A stretch of 64,000 nt of DNA from Rhizomys pruinosus (GCA_009823505.1 VZQC01009975.1:615713-679712), one strand, 5' to 3'; counted from the stretch's first letter, positions 1 to 11,829 are shown. A program made the numbers and translations. Notes: generated from the sequence alone by a model not told the origin.

Positions 1-1624
1 ATATCCTCTTTCCATGTGTTTTGGTGAAGTTTGGGTCCACCTTAATCGACAACTCTATCAAAAGTCAGCGCAGGCATAGAGGAACAGTGGCTCGCACTCT
101 GATAGGAGGTGGTTTTAGAATCATGTAGGCTGTAGTTGCAAATCTGGCCACCACATTCTCAGTGAAATTAATTAGCAAATATCCCTTTAAATCATGTTGC
201 AATGAAAAGAAGAAACAGAAGTAATGTTATCTCTACTGGTTTTCGTGAGAAATGGATAGATGGAGATAATCTAATAACCATGTTTATGAAATTTAAGAAA
301 TGCTTGGGATTTGTTTGTTATATCTGTGAAATAATGATCCTCAATCAGCATGTTAAGCTTGCCAAGTGAGCATCATTGTTTTGTATGTAAATATCACTTT
401 ATAGAAAGAAGACCTGAGTCCCTGAAGCTGAGTTCTAGCTTTTTCCATAGGTCTTATCTACCCATTCACCTATTAGAATTAATCCAATAGAAGAAACAGA
501 GTAGACAAAGCAATGTTTCCCTTGCTTTTATACTAAAATGTGGTGAAAGATAAGAAGAGAAATAATTAAAATCCTGAAAGGCAGAGTTGCCTATGATAGA
601 GTAAGTTTATAACCTTATATTCTCTCTAAAGCATATTCTCTGAACAAGTTTATCATATTAGAAAATGAAATATGAAATATTTCAACATGGCATTTTTGTA
701 AGATTTCATTAGAGTGAATAGAGTTAGGGGTGGGTAGGTAGGAGTTCCCATGTGCACGTGTGTTACAAACACTGTGATTAAGCTCCATGTGCATGTGTGT
801 TACAAACACTGTGATTAAGCTCCATGTGCATGTGTGTTACAAACACTGTGATTAACCTCCATGGCCAGAGACATAAATTAAGTCCAGAGCTGAAAGTATT
901 TCCAAATCTGGAATAAAATTTGTTTTAATTTAAATATTCTGGCACCTAGAATAAAACAAAGTAAATTTATATATTTGCTTCCTTTTCTTTCTACAGTACA
1001 ATAGATGCAACAAAACAATCTAACTGTATAACAAAAGTCTGATACAAACTTTTCCACTTGGGAAGAGATAAAAGTTAATGACCAAAGTCAGTAAGATGAA
1101 AACAAAAGAATATGTAAACAGTTTTGTCCTGTAGCTGATCAAGTGCTTACCCTTTGAGTAGAGGTTAAAGATTCTGGTGCTACTTTATATGTCTAATAGA
1201 ACTGAATTATTGAGGAAATTTGCACAGTAGACAGTGGGATCTAGGATTCTCACTGTTGAAATTAAAATTTACAGATTAACAAGAGGCTTAAATGTTCCAA
1301 CTGGTTTAAATTAGAGTCATTGGTATGAATTCATATTTAGTTGTGTGTAGGTACAAATGGTTGCATAAAGAAATATTTATAGATATGTGCATATGCACTG
1401 GTAGTGTACACATATTTTCTTGATCTTTCAGTTGAGAAATCCTAGAGGCAACAACGTTTTTTTTTTACCAGCAATGAATATGTCTGGTGCCTAGATCTTG
1501 TTTTTTAATATCATTCATAAATAAAAAAGAGCCAAGGAATGACTTAAGTCCTGTTTACAGAAATGATTGGTTCTAGAAGTAAGGCTAGAAATGGACCATA
1601 ATAACATCTTTTTTTTAAAAAAAA
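1..1624. other. AT-rich unique DNA with a short tandem repeat
   Basis: I see no gene or clear interspersed repeat here apart from the 37-bp triplicate listed separately. ORFs are short and lack any recognisable domain. An (A/T)-rich stretch leads into the tail of the SINE at the right edge. Confidence 0.5.
748..858. repeat. Three tandem copies of a 37-bp unit
   Basis: Units at 748-784, 785-821 and 822-858 each begin CCATGTGCA and contain GTTACAAACACTGTGATTAA. They differ from one another at only one to three positions. A truncated CCATGG start follows the third copy. This is a small minisatellite, either recent or kept homogeneous. Confidence 0.9.
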
Positions 1625-1872
1625 ATTTATTTATTTATTTATTTATTTATTTTTGTATGTGTATGAATGTACTGTCTGCATGCAGGTCTGTGCACCCGTG
1701 TCGTGCAATGCCGCGGAGGTCAGAAGAGGGTCTCGGATTCCCCTGGAACTGGAGTTCTCCTGGAATTGGAGTTACAGACGGTTCTCAGCCGCCATGTGGG
1801 TGCTGGGGATCGAACCCGGGTCCTCTGCAAGAGTGTCGGTGCTCTTAACCGCTAGGCTATCTCTCCAGCCCC
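1625..1872 (-). mobile_element. B2/B3-type tRNA-derived SINE (subfamily with an 18-bp duplication)
   Basis: On the minus strand it reads a tRNA-like head (GGGGCTGGAGAGAT, then a B box with GGTTCGATCCC), a unique body and an AAATAAATAAAT-type tail. The body holds two adjacent 18-bp units around 'CTCCAATTCCAGGAGA', which is diagnostic of a subset of copies in this window. Its head abuts an L1 piece with no intervening base, so the two may be one chimeric insertion. Confidence 0.9.
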
Positions 1873-3170
1873 ACTTGGAATATTTTTTTTCCATCCTTTT
1901 ACTCTAAGGTGGTGTCTGTCCTTGAGGGTTAGATGGGTTTCTTGTAGACAGAATATAGAAGGATCCTGTTTCTTATTCCCTTTTCCCAGTCTATGTCTTT
2001 TGATGGGAGAGTTTAGGCCATTAATATTTAAGGTAATTATTGAGAGATATGTGTTGCTTCCTTTCACCTTATTTTTTGTCTGCATTCTTGGTCTAGGTTT
2101 GTATTTACTCTCTTATACTTTTGTTGATTTCTCTCTTTAATTGCTTAGGGATAGTTTCTCCTTTCCTCTGTTCTTTGGATTGCTTCAAGGAGTTTCTGAA
2201 GTCTTGGTTTCTTAGACATGTATTCTTACATCTTTTTCATGTCATGAAAGATTTTTCTTTCTCCTTCAACTATAATTGATATTTTTTCTGGGTATTGTAG
2301 CCTGGGTTGGCATCTAAAGTCATTTAGCACAGGGAATACTTTTGTCTACGTTCTTCTGGCTTTCATAGATAGCACTGAGAAGTTAGCTGTAATTCTGATG
2401 GGTTTCCCCTCATATGTAACTTGTTTTTCTCTTGTGGCTTTCAGTATTTTGTCTTTGTTTTGAGCATCTAGGGTTTTACCTATTATATGGCATGGGGAGT
2501 TTCTTTTCTGGTCCTGTCTATTTGGTGTTCTATGTGCTTCTTGTATTTGTATGGGTTTGTCTTTTTCAGTTTCAGTAAATTTTCATCTATTATCCTGTTG
2601 AAGATCTGGTCAATAGTGTTGTCTTGGGATTCTTCTCCTTCCTCTATCCCTATGATGAGGAGGTTTGGTCTTTTCCTAGTGTCCTACATTTCTGGATTGT
2701 TCCACTTTTGTGTTTCTTTTTTTAATTTTTCACAATCTTTCCTTAAACATTCTAGTTGCTCTGTGTTATCGTATAGGTCTGATATTCTTTTTTCTGCTTT
2801 ATCCATTCTGCTTCTGAGGCTTTTTCCCATCCTTTCCTGTTGATTGGATGAATGATCAATTTCATTTTTCATTTCATCTTGTGATTTCTTTAGTATTTCC
2901 ACTTCCTTCTGGAGCCTGTCATTCTCATCTTGTAGCACCTTGGTTCATTGGTCAGTTTCTTTTTTCATTTCGGCCTGGGATCTTTTTGGCATTTCCACTT
3001 CCTTGTGGAGTTTGTAATTTTCTCCCTTTAGTTCTTTCCAATGCTTGTCATTGTCTCCTTTTAGGTCTTTCTTGAGTTTTTAATTTTCTCCCTTAGTTCT
3101 CTGATTTGTTCTTTATATTCTTTGACTTTTTAAAAAATGTCTACAATTGTTTTTCTAAGGTCTATGTCTT

Positions 3171-3244
<74 letters not shown>

Positions 3245-3735
3245 CTTTTTTTTTCCAGGGAGATCTAGTTGCAGGAATCTTATGTAGGGTTGATGGAGTT
3301 GGGTATGGATTCGTTATGAGCTTTTTCCATGTTTTTTCTTTTTGTTTTTGGCATGTTGATTTGTTCGATTCTTTGTTTCTTTGGATTCTGGTGCCTCAAT
3401 GTTGGCTGTGCAGACTATAATCACTAATACTGTGCCTGCTAGATCCTCTGCACCAGAGCTCCACTAAGTTGAGGGGGGTGGGGTACTGAGGTTGTGTTGC
3501 TACTTTGTCCTTCTGTCTCCTTGTCTAACTCTGCCCATGCCTCATGCTAGAACCAGAGGTTGGACATTTCTGGGTGATACCACACCTCCGCAGGGCAAGA
3601 GTGGTGCGCAAAGGACTAAGGCAGGTGGTGTTCACCTGGGCGCACACTGGTGTGCAAGCTGTGAGTGTATGTCTACTCACGACACACACTGGTCACAGGC
3701 TGGTGTTGAGCTGTCTGCGTGTCTAACTCTGCCCA
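1873..3735 (-). mobile_element. L1 5' portion (5' UTR, ORF1, start of ORF2), 3' part missing
   Basis: Read on the minus strand, this runs from 5' UTR-like sequence through ORF1 into the start of the ORF2 endonuclease, then stops at about 1,873. The ORF2 start (frame 2,085 to 1,852) shows LNINGLNSPIKRHRL and QETHL, the Asn and Glu motifs of L1 endonuclease. An ORF1 coiled-coil fragment lies at 2,684-2,938. Everything downstream of the endonuclease start is absent and is replaced by a SINE head. L1 copies usually lose the 5' end, so loss of the 3' end is unusual. The frames are broken and there is no intact product. The 5' boundary near 3,735 is approximate. Confidence 0.8.
3172..3254. repeat. 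Poly(T) tract: 73 T, one C, 9 T
   Basis: It sits inside the L1 ORF1 region. The other L1 in this window (around 29,600) has no such tract at the matching position. It may be an expanded mononucleotide repeat or the tail of a retroposed fragment. The length may also be affected by sequencing error. Confidence 0.9.
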
Positions 3736-3749
3736 TCTCTTGATTTCTT

Positions 3750-3929
3750 TATTTTTATGTGTTTTGCCTGCATGTAACTGCATCCATGCAGTGCTTTCAG
3801 AGGCCAGAAGAGGCCATCAGATCCCCTGAAACTGGAGAAATGGATGGGCCACATTGCTGCTGGGAACTGAACCCAGGTCTTCTGCAAGAGCAGTAGGTGC
3901 TGCTAATTGCCTAGTGGTCTCTCCATCCC
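3750..3929 (-). mobile_element. Old B2/B3-type SINE
   Basis: On the minus strand there is a diverged tRNA-like head (GGAGAGACCACTAGGC), a B-box region and a body ending in an A-rich tail. It is clearly more diverged than the copies at 1,625 or 40,234. Confidence 0.75.
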
Positions 3930-5905
3930 TGTGAGGACATACTTTTTAGAACACCAAACTTCTAAAATCCTATTAACTGCCTGCCTGCCTGCCTGGATTC
4001 TTTTTCTGCCATTAAAGCTGATTTCACACTCCATTTCTGTGGAGTGTCTCCTTGGATCACATCAGCCTCTTCCCCTTCAGTGCACAGCACAGACACTTTC
4101 ACCTCTGTTCAGAACACATCTTCCCTTGGCTTCTGGTTGAAAAGCCATCTCCTTTGACAAAAGTTAATTGTCCTTTGATGAAGAATTTTTTTCCTGTTCT
4201 TTGCCTGGCACAGATTAATAAGTAAACAGTTATTAGGTAGCTAAATATAAATAATAAGTTTGGCAATAATTTTGTAAATCTTTAATGGACTACATATTGT
4301 TTGTGTATAGAGAGGAAACCTTCACTGAAGACTGATTAATAAACTGAAGACCTGATTCAAAAACAGTAAATAATATACTCTTTTTCTGTACTGACAGTTA
4401 CTTTTATTCCATTTATTCTGAAGGAGAAAAATCAATGTGCAAATATAGAATGTCAGTCAGCCTCACTGTTGAGATCTTTTATGGTAACTTTACTTTTGGC
4501 TTCAAGTAGATGATTGAGTGGCCTCTGTCCTTAGTATATATAATACACTAAAAGCCTTGAATCCAATCCTTTAATCATCAATGCTTAAAGGAAATAGCCT
4601 ATTTTGACTTCTCTAGATGGGAGCATAGGGGAGTGGAGATGGAGGAGAGAGTCTAAACTTGATTAAGGTTTATTACATGAAATGCACAAAACCTCAATAA
4701 TAAACTTTTAAAAGGAGAAAATAAATACACGGACAATAACACAATGATCTAAAATTTCTAACTGGGATGATTAAAACCTTAAATAAAGCCATAAGTTGAT
4801 TTTCAATTTCAAACTTTTTAATTTGCACACTGATGAACCTGTGGCCATATTACAGGTCTAAGAGTGGTCTGCACACGGACAGGCTAATGCTTCAGTATGT
4901 GTGTTGATTCTCTACTGCTAAAGCAACAAGTACCAGTGTACTGCAGACCTAGTGGCTTAACCCACGGGTATGTATTGTTTCAGCTCTAGATGCTGAAAGC
5001 CCAGTGTCCTGTGCTTGCAGGACAGGGCCTTTTCCTGTGTGCAGAGGGCTGTCCTCTTCCTGCGTGTTCATGCGACTTTCACTCTGTACTTATCCACATG
5101 CAAATTTCCTCTTCTAGCCAAATTGAGTTAGGGACCACCCAATGACACTATTTTAACTTGATTGCCTGCACAGAGACTCTATGTACAAATGTACAAACAA
5201 GGTCATATGTGGAAGTATTAGGCATTAGGACTTCAGTGTCAGTGTGAAGTTCTTTTCTGGGATGATACAATTCAGCTAATTAAAAAGAATAAGCTAACCA
5301 TGTATACTTGGCTATGTTTACAGTACCATGGATTCCCTCCCATAGGTTCTATAAACATAGCCCAGCACATGTGGCTGGAGTGGTCATAAATGATAGGGAA
5401 GAAGCTACTACTGTCACTTTTCTAGACCAACTTAATTTTTTAATATATTCTAAATATGTACCTTTATATTTACCAACAAGTGAAGTTCTAGGCACCTATT
5501 AGAAGATACTTCTTTTTGCCATATATGGAGGCAATTACAAAGTTTCAGGTGACTGCAAGTTGCTCAGACCTAAGTGATATATGTACAATGTAACCTCTAT
5601 ACCTAAGTCTCAGGGAAGAGGGAGCAGAAAGATTGTAAGAGCCCCAATAAGCAAACCTGCACCCATGAAACTGCCATATTATTGTTGCCTAAGGAGATCT
5701 GCATAGTGACAAAAATAGTTGACAATCCAATGTGGTTGGGGGAGATTTCACAGGGTCCCACCTCAAGATGAAGCTTTAGGGGATTATGAGGGCATGAGAA
5801 TCAGTTTTCTTCATGACTAGCTTCCTGAGAGGTTATCTAATGCCAAGTGTTCCTACACACAGGAACACATGAGCACCACTAAATGGACTCATTAGCACAT
5901 TATAC
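3930..5905. other. Mostly unique DNA with an ancient repeat remnant
   Basis: A (TGCC)n run lies near 3,978-3,995. Around 4,640-4,740 the + strand resembles a worn L1 3' end, with a GAAATGCACAAAACC-like end and an A-rich tail. From about 4,890 to 5,290 the sequence resembles an ancient mammalian repeat, with the 'GTGGCTTAA...CAAATTTCCTCTTCT' layout; its family is not determined. No gene was seen. Confidence 0.4.
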
Positions 5906-6013
5906 ACACATACATACATACACACACACACTGTATTAGGATTCTCTAAAGAAGCAGAGCTGATAAAATGAATATATAGATATGTATATATACACACCAC
6001 ACACACACACACT
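5906..6013. repeat. CA/CATA-rich microsatellites around an ancient LTR end
   Basis: Short CATA and CA runs flank a segment around 5,930-5,975 (CTGTATTAGGATTCTCTAAAGAAGC and on). That segment resembles the antisense end of an ancient MaLR LTR. Confidence 0.55.
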
Positions 6014-6381
6014 AATAATAATCAAAGAAGTGGACAAGAAATTGTTAAGGGGTATGGGAGGGACAGGGTAGGAACTGGAAGAGGACTGGGAGGGGTAGAA
6101 ATGGAAATATAATCAAAATCCTCAAAGAACAAAATAAAATCACTATAAAAATAACCTAAACCTGTGTAAAACAGGATTAAATTGTAACCTAACAGGTGTA
6201 ATTTCATACTCATAACATTAAAAAATTTTTTAAAAGATAACCTCTTGTTTAACAATTCTCATTACTATAAGAGATGGTTGGAATTTCCCCCAGAAACTAT
6301 TAAAAGGAGTTGGAAATGATGAAAAGATGGCAGTGTACGATTGCTAAACAGTTGATTTGAAATAAAATATTAAAGGAGAAC

Positions 6382-6384
<3 letters not shown>

Positions 6385-6436
<52 letters not shown>
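6385..6436. repeat. (GA)n microsatellite
   Basis: About 25 uninterrupted GA units. Confidence 0.95.
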
Positions 6437-6440
<4 letters not shown>

Positions 6441-6779
6441 TTCTTCTCCACAGTATGATTGTAAATTAAACATTCAGAGCAAACGGGTGTTGTGTGCAGC
6501 TCCTCTCTGCCTCCACCTGAACATTCTGTGGCACTGGGGAACTGTTCTATGGATTATTGAGGGAGGGAGTCCGTCATCCCCCTCTCCCTGCTCACAAAGT
6601 GCTATGGCATAAGAAAAGGCCCAGAACTCTGGGAGGAGCTTCAGAATAGACTTCAGTTCCCACAGAGTTCACAGTGACTTTCCTACCTGGGCAACTTATT
6701 GATATTTCAACATCTATACAAGGGGGAGTTAATATATATAGTTATAATAGTATTATATTTTTGATTATATGAGTCTGTG

Positions 6780-7150
6780 GCCTGGACTTGTTACTAGGTT
6801 CTACAGACTGGGCATGTGTTCCCCAAATGCATGTGCTGAAATCTAGTGTCCAGTGTGGGATACTGGGAGGTGAGGCATTTGGGAAGTAGATGATGTCTTG
6901 AGGGTGATGTCCTTATGGAGGGGCTTTTGCCCTTACAACAAAGATTCCAGTGGCTTCCCTGCCATTTGGGGTTATAGTGAAAAATATCTGTCCATGAAGA
7001 AACAGTCCTCACTAGAGTCCAAATCTGTCAGTATCTTGGCCTTTGACTTCCTCAATTCTGGAGAAGGGAGATAGAAATATGTTATTGAGAAGTCATCCTT
7101 CCATCTATTTTGTTAGAGCAGTCCAAAGGGCCCAGGACAACGAGTGTCAC
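6780..7150 (+). mobile_element. Ancient MaLR-like LTR remnant
   Basis: The segment has the familiar order 'CCAAATGCATGTGCTGAAATC', GGAGGTGAGGCATTTGGGA, CTTATGGAGGGG, CTTGGCCTTTGACTTCCTC and finally AGCAGTCCAAAGGGCCCAGGACAA. That is the layout of old mammal-wide MaLR LTRs. It is highly diverged, and the family call is by eye. Confidence 0.45.
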
Positions 7151-9892
7151 AGAATAGCGAAATCAGACAAGAAAGGTGCCTCATTAACTTAACCCCAAGA
7201 ATGACAGAGTTCCATCAGAAAAATTGCATTATCTATATGAGGTAGGAAATGAATAATTTACATTGTAATAATTTTTTTGATGGGAAAATTAGGCATTATA
7301 ATGTGGAACTAATAACTTTGCATAACTTTGCTCTGTATGGTCAATGAATAAGTACTAACAAATATATTTGATAAGAACCTTATTTATTCCTAATAATAAG
7401 CCTAATAATAAGTGTGCTTATATATTATATATTTACTGTATATTATATATTATATAACAGTTTGAACTTTGCAGTAGTGTTTTTTAATTTTGAAAATTTA
7501 TTTTCTGTTTATGAGTGTTATGCCTGCATGTATGTAAGTGCACCCATATTGTGCAGAGAATGTCACAACTTTTGTCCACACTTGCCTGAAATTTCTGCTT
7601 TTTGTAAAATGCTATTTAAATGCCCTATAATACCTAAGGGGCATGTATACTTCTGTGATAGAAATATCAAATCCACCAATGTGATTCCTACCAAGGGATG
7701 ACATGAAAAATCTTATAAAAACATGTATATATTTCTGACTCATGCCTCAGTTTCTCAGAGACTTGTGTGTAATAAAGGATAACTTCCTCCACTTCCTGAG
7801 TATGGTTTGAGCTTTCTCACTGGGCCAGGTCCGTCTCTCAGTCTTGGATCAATGCCTGTAATGAACTACATATTGATACATTGATGGTTTGTTGAATCTT
7901 TCTCCTCACCCTACCAACACAGATATATTTACAAGAAAATTTAACATTCTTTAGAAAGAAGAATGATTAAGGAGATCCCTGTGTCTCAGGATGTGGCTCC
8001 TAGACCATCACTCCCAGCATCCCTTGGTTTAGATCTGTTGAGCCATGGACAGTGCTCAGACGTGCACAATCAGAATCTGGACTTTAACATCCTCCCCAGG
8101 TGACTCCTAAGCCCATTCAATTGTGAGCAGCTCTGGCTAAGAGCAGTGGCCCAGGGGCACACAGACTTCTGCCAAAATGTAGGGAGTGAGTGACAGATCA
8201 TTTGGGAGTTGATGTTAGAAAAAGGAGGTAGACCAAGAAATGGGAGTGCTCCCTTCATAGGCATTGATCAGTACATGTTGAGTCTTGATATTTTTCTATA
8301 ACAGAGCCCGATCTTTTGACGTGTTGGAAGCCTGTCATGAGAATATTGCTCTCCTCATGGAGAAGAAGGGAAAAGTCATAGCTTTCTCAGTGCTCAGAGT
8401 CTAGATGCAGGCTGAGTCACTCCACAGATATACTACAGTGAACATAGACTCTGCATAAACAAAACTTCCTTAATAAAGATCACAGACTCTGGAACTTCCT
8501 GTTGCAGATACAGAGACTGGATGTTGAGAGGTCATGAATCCTCAAGAGCCTGCACAACAGCATTGTGTCAGGTAAGGAAGTGTCTTCCCCAGGAGGGTTT
8601 TTTTTTTTTTTTCTTCAGTCTGCCTCAGAGCTGAGAACCCTGGAAAAGAACCTGAAGAGCTGGGCTCAAGAAATCAGAGCTGGCTTTAGTTGTGGAGCTG
8701 GACAGCAGCCTACAGTGCAGTCAGCGCGGGGGATGTGGGAACTGAGTGGGGCGGCGACCTGCAGCCAGGGAGAAGAGGCAAGTCACTGAAGCTGCATGTC
8801 CCCTCCTCACACTCTGGTGCTTGTTAATTGACAATGTGTGGACAAGAGAAGAGCTGCAGGCTGGAGGGGTGCTGCTGACCAGGGACAGGTCTGGACCCTA
8901 CTGTGATGCCATGTCTGGGGTCTCCCTGCTTAAGAGCTTACATATCTTACACAGAACAAATGAAGAGAAGGGGAAAGAAAGAAAGCTCTGTAACTCCGAG
9001 TGCATTTACTAGCTGGCTTAGTGAGAAGCATGACGAGAGAACTAATTTGTTATGGAGGATTCATTTACTAGGCATTGAAAGCTTCCACGAAGAGACACTA
9101 ATGAAGAACCAGGAAAGCGCATCCTTCAGGGTTAACGAAGTTAGGGAAGGATTTGTGGCCTTGAGTTCAATAAATCTGCTTCCCATCATCTGTAAAAATG
9201 AAAAGCCAAACCAGCCCTAAAGTTCTTATTGTAAAATTTAAAAAGAAATAATAGTATCTAAAGTTTAATAAAATCCTGATTCAAATAGCGATTTTATTTA
9301 GTTCATGGGAAAACAGAAAGCATGTCTTCCTACTTAGAAAATGAAAGAAAGGACTCAGAAGCATATGGGCAAGAATTGAATAAGCAGACTGACACCTGCA
9401 GGACATTGGGAGCCACTCACACGGTGTGAAGGACCAGAATGGACCAGTGCAGAGGAACTGATGTCATCCTGCATAGGAAGAGAGAAGGCAAGGTAAAATA
9501 GGCCCATCCGAGGGACCTAGTGTTTGACTTTATCCTGTAAAAATGACTAAAGATAAGGTTCTTTTATTTTTAACTACTTAGTCATTCTTGCACAAATTAT
9601 ATTAACAAATATTATATAAACATTATAGATTCTATATTTATATACTGTTTGTTTAATTTCAGAAATGAAGTGTCTCTAAATTGATTTAAAAGTTATATAA
9701 ATAAAATTGTGTGTATATCCAAATATAGAATATTAAAGTTGTAATTAAATAAAACTTTATAATCATTTTGATATTGAGCACTTACTATGGGCTAAGTTCT
9801 GGACCAACAAGTGTGTATTATTACTTCATATTTAAACAATATTATGAGTGAACCTCACATTGAATTTTACAGTTACACATGTTTAAAAGTTA
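7151..9892. other. Unique DNA, no assigned gene
   Basis: AT-rich sequence (TATAATATAT around 7,420-7,460) is followed by a weak SINE-like stretch near 7,490-7,570. The rest is unassigned. A possible short exon flanked by good splice signals lies at 8,518-8,571 (see findings). ORFs at 8,565-9,220 show no domain I recognise. Confidence 0.4.
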
Positions 9893-10148
9893 GAAAATAC
9901 TATATGCGGAGTTGGAGAGATGGCCTAGCGGTTAAGAGCGCCGACTGCTCTTGCAGAGGACCCGGGTTCAATCCCCAGCACTCACATGGTGGCTGAGAAC
10001 CGTCTTTAACTCCAGTTCCAGGGGAATCTGACACCCTCTTCTGACCTCCATGGCATTGCATGACACGGGTACACAAACCTACATGCAGACAGTACATTCA
10101 TACACATAAAAATAAATAAATAATTAAAAAAAAGAAAATACCATATGC
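9893..10148 (+). mobile_element. B2/B3-type SINE with target-site duplication
   Basis: The SINE body spans 9,908-10,133: head GTTGGAGAGATGGCC, B box GGTTCAATCCC and an AAATAAATAAATAA tail. The target duplication is GAAAATACTATATGC at 9,893-9,907 and GAAAATACCATATGC at 10,134-10,148, with one mismatch. This copy lacks the 18-bp duplication. Confidence 0.95.
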
Positions 10149-10230
10149 TATGATTTGAATGTTTCTAGCCAAAATTCATGCATTGGAAATTTAGATTTCA
10201 AACTCATGCATTAATGGCATCTGGAGGTAG

Positions 10231-10234
<4 letters not shown>

Positions 10235-10277
<43 letters not shown>
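10235..10277. repeat. (GT)n microsatellite
   Basis: An uninterrupted GT run directly at the edge of a minus-strand B1. Confidence 0.95.
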
Positions 10278-10281
<4 letters not shown>

Positions 10282-10426
10282 AGACATGGTCTCTGTATAG
10301 CCCCAGCTGGCCTGGAACTCACTCTGTAGAGCAGGCTAACTGCAATCTCACAGAGACCCCCCTAACTCTATCTCCTGAGTGCTGGTGCTAAAGCAAAAGG
10401 CAGGCACCACCATGCCAGACTTTGGA
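10278..10426 (-). mobile_element. B1 SINE, diverged
   Basis: Antisense B1 signature: GAGACATGGTCTCTGTATAG, CAGCTGGCCTGGAACTCACT, GAGTGCTGGTGCTAAAG and GCACCACCATGCC. Confidence 0.85.
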
Positions 10427-10745
10427 GATACCATTTCGGATATTGATTAAGATTAGATGAGCTCATGAAGGTGGAGGCCCTGGGATAGTATCGATAATTT
10501 TTGAGGAAGAGGCAGTGAAAAGTAAGGCAGTGTGCTTTGTCTCATAATGAGCCATATACCATTTTGTGTTGTAACCAGAAGACGCTAGCACCATGTCCCT
10601 GGACTTCCTACTCTCAAGAAGAGTAGGATAAACTTGTTTCTACTTGGCGCACAATTGTGGTGGTTAATATTGTCAACCTGATGGGGTCTTGTCAGAGTTT
10701 AGCATTGTCTCAATAGTCCTTTAAACACATGTGGCCGACATCCAC

Positions 10746-11155
10746 ATGCTGTTTGTTATTCTTCTCTCCCTGGCTTAGCTCCAACAAGGAGAGAGGAGGG
10801 GACCATCAGGGACTTTACCCTATGAAATAGATAAGTAGAAAGATATACAGACACGGACTCAGAAATCCCGAGGGAATACACTCAACTTCAATGTTGGAAC
10901 TCAAGGTTTTTATACACACCCCAATTGTGTGTACATGTCCTAACCCAGGCATGGGCCATGACATGTACACACAATTGGGGGCCGGCACAGGTAATTGGGA
11001 CAAGGGAACCTCAGGCTAAAATCCAGATCAAAATTCTTTCCTGAGAGATCAAAGGACAGTCCAGGCTTTCACAGGTCTGTGAGAAACAGCGAGGGGTCAA
11101 GGCTGCCAGGTAACTGCTTTTAAGTGCTTCTGCCAAAAGAATAGCTACAGGGTCT
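10746..11155 (-). mobile_element. LTR-like insert with a 62-bp hairpin beside a TATA box
   Basis: It interrupts the MaLR LTR. On the minus strand a perfect inverted repeat (10,919-10,980) is followed within a few bases by GTGTATAAAAACC, a good TATA box. That is the arrangement expected at the U3/R boundary of an LTR. Ends TGTAGCTATT...GAATAACA on the minus strand are plausible, but I found no matching target duplication, so the limits are approximate. Confidence 0.45.
10919..10980. repeat. Perfect 21-bp inverted repeat with a 20-nt loop
   Basis: Arms are 10,919-10,939 (CCCCAATTGTGTGTACATGT plus C) and 10,960-10,980, its exact reverse complement. The loop is 10,940-10,959. It lies just upstream of a minus-strand TATA box. 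Confidence 0.95.
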
Positions 11156-11829
11156 TGAATCATCCAGCAGAGAAGCCTCTGGGGATGTCTGTGAGGGATA
11201 CTTTAGATTGGGTTAACTAGAGTGGGAAGATCCACCCCAACTGTGGGACACACCATTCCATGGACTGGGGTCCTGGGCTAAGTGAAAGGAGCAGAACTCA
11301 GTATTAGCATTGACTACTGTTTCCTGACTTTTGATACCATGTGCACAGCTGCCACCATGCCTTCCCTTCTATGACGGACTGAACTCTCTTACTCTGAGAC
11401 AAAACAAATCCTTCTTTAAGCTGCTTTTGTTGGTTATTTAGTCACATCAATGACAAAAGTACCTGGTATAAAAACTTGGTACTGACTGTGGAACTGTTGC
11501 TCTGATAAACCTGACCATGTATTTCTTAGGTTATTGGATCAGGCTTTCAGAAGGAATGGGGAAGAGTTATGATCTTTGGGCTAGAAAACTTCTGAGCTGT
11601 AAGGAGAGGTTAATGGACCATCATGATGGGAATTTGGAAGACTAGATTGCCCAGAGAAACTTGGACAGCAGGGGTCTGGATCATAAGGGACTGAATTGTG
11701 AACTAGGCTAGAGACTGTTTGTGTTATATTACTGCAAAGAATGTGGTTGCAATCTACATGCCCTGAAATTTTTATTGATGCTGTATTTAATGTAATGGAT
11801 GAATTGTTTGGCCAAGGTATTTATTAATT

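Larger units (their letters stand above)
10660..11800 (+). mobile_element. MaLR element (ORR1/MLT-like), split by another LTR
   Basis: The left LTR part (GGTTAATATTGTCAACCTGA) is at about 10,660-10,720. The LTR resumes near 11,160 (TGTCTGTGAGGGAT, TTAGATTGGGTTAACTAGAG, CCATTCCATGGACTGG). Its end and the start of the internal region follow, with AACTTGGTACTGACTGTGGAA near 11,475. The gap between the two LTR parts holds the LTR-like insert listed separately. The element is old and non-coding. Confidence 0.65.

Noticed and set aside
5906..6013. Regular repeats considered as a CRISPR-like array, also at 748-858 and 21,692-21,782
   Set aside because: They are microsatellites or tandem repeats without unique spacers, in a mammalian genome.
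8565..9220. Overlapping ORFs that could be a small gene
   Set aside because: No domain, no initiation context, no consistent codon signal. Kept only as unassigned DNA.
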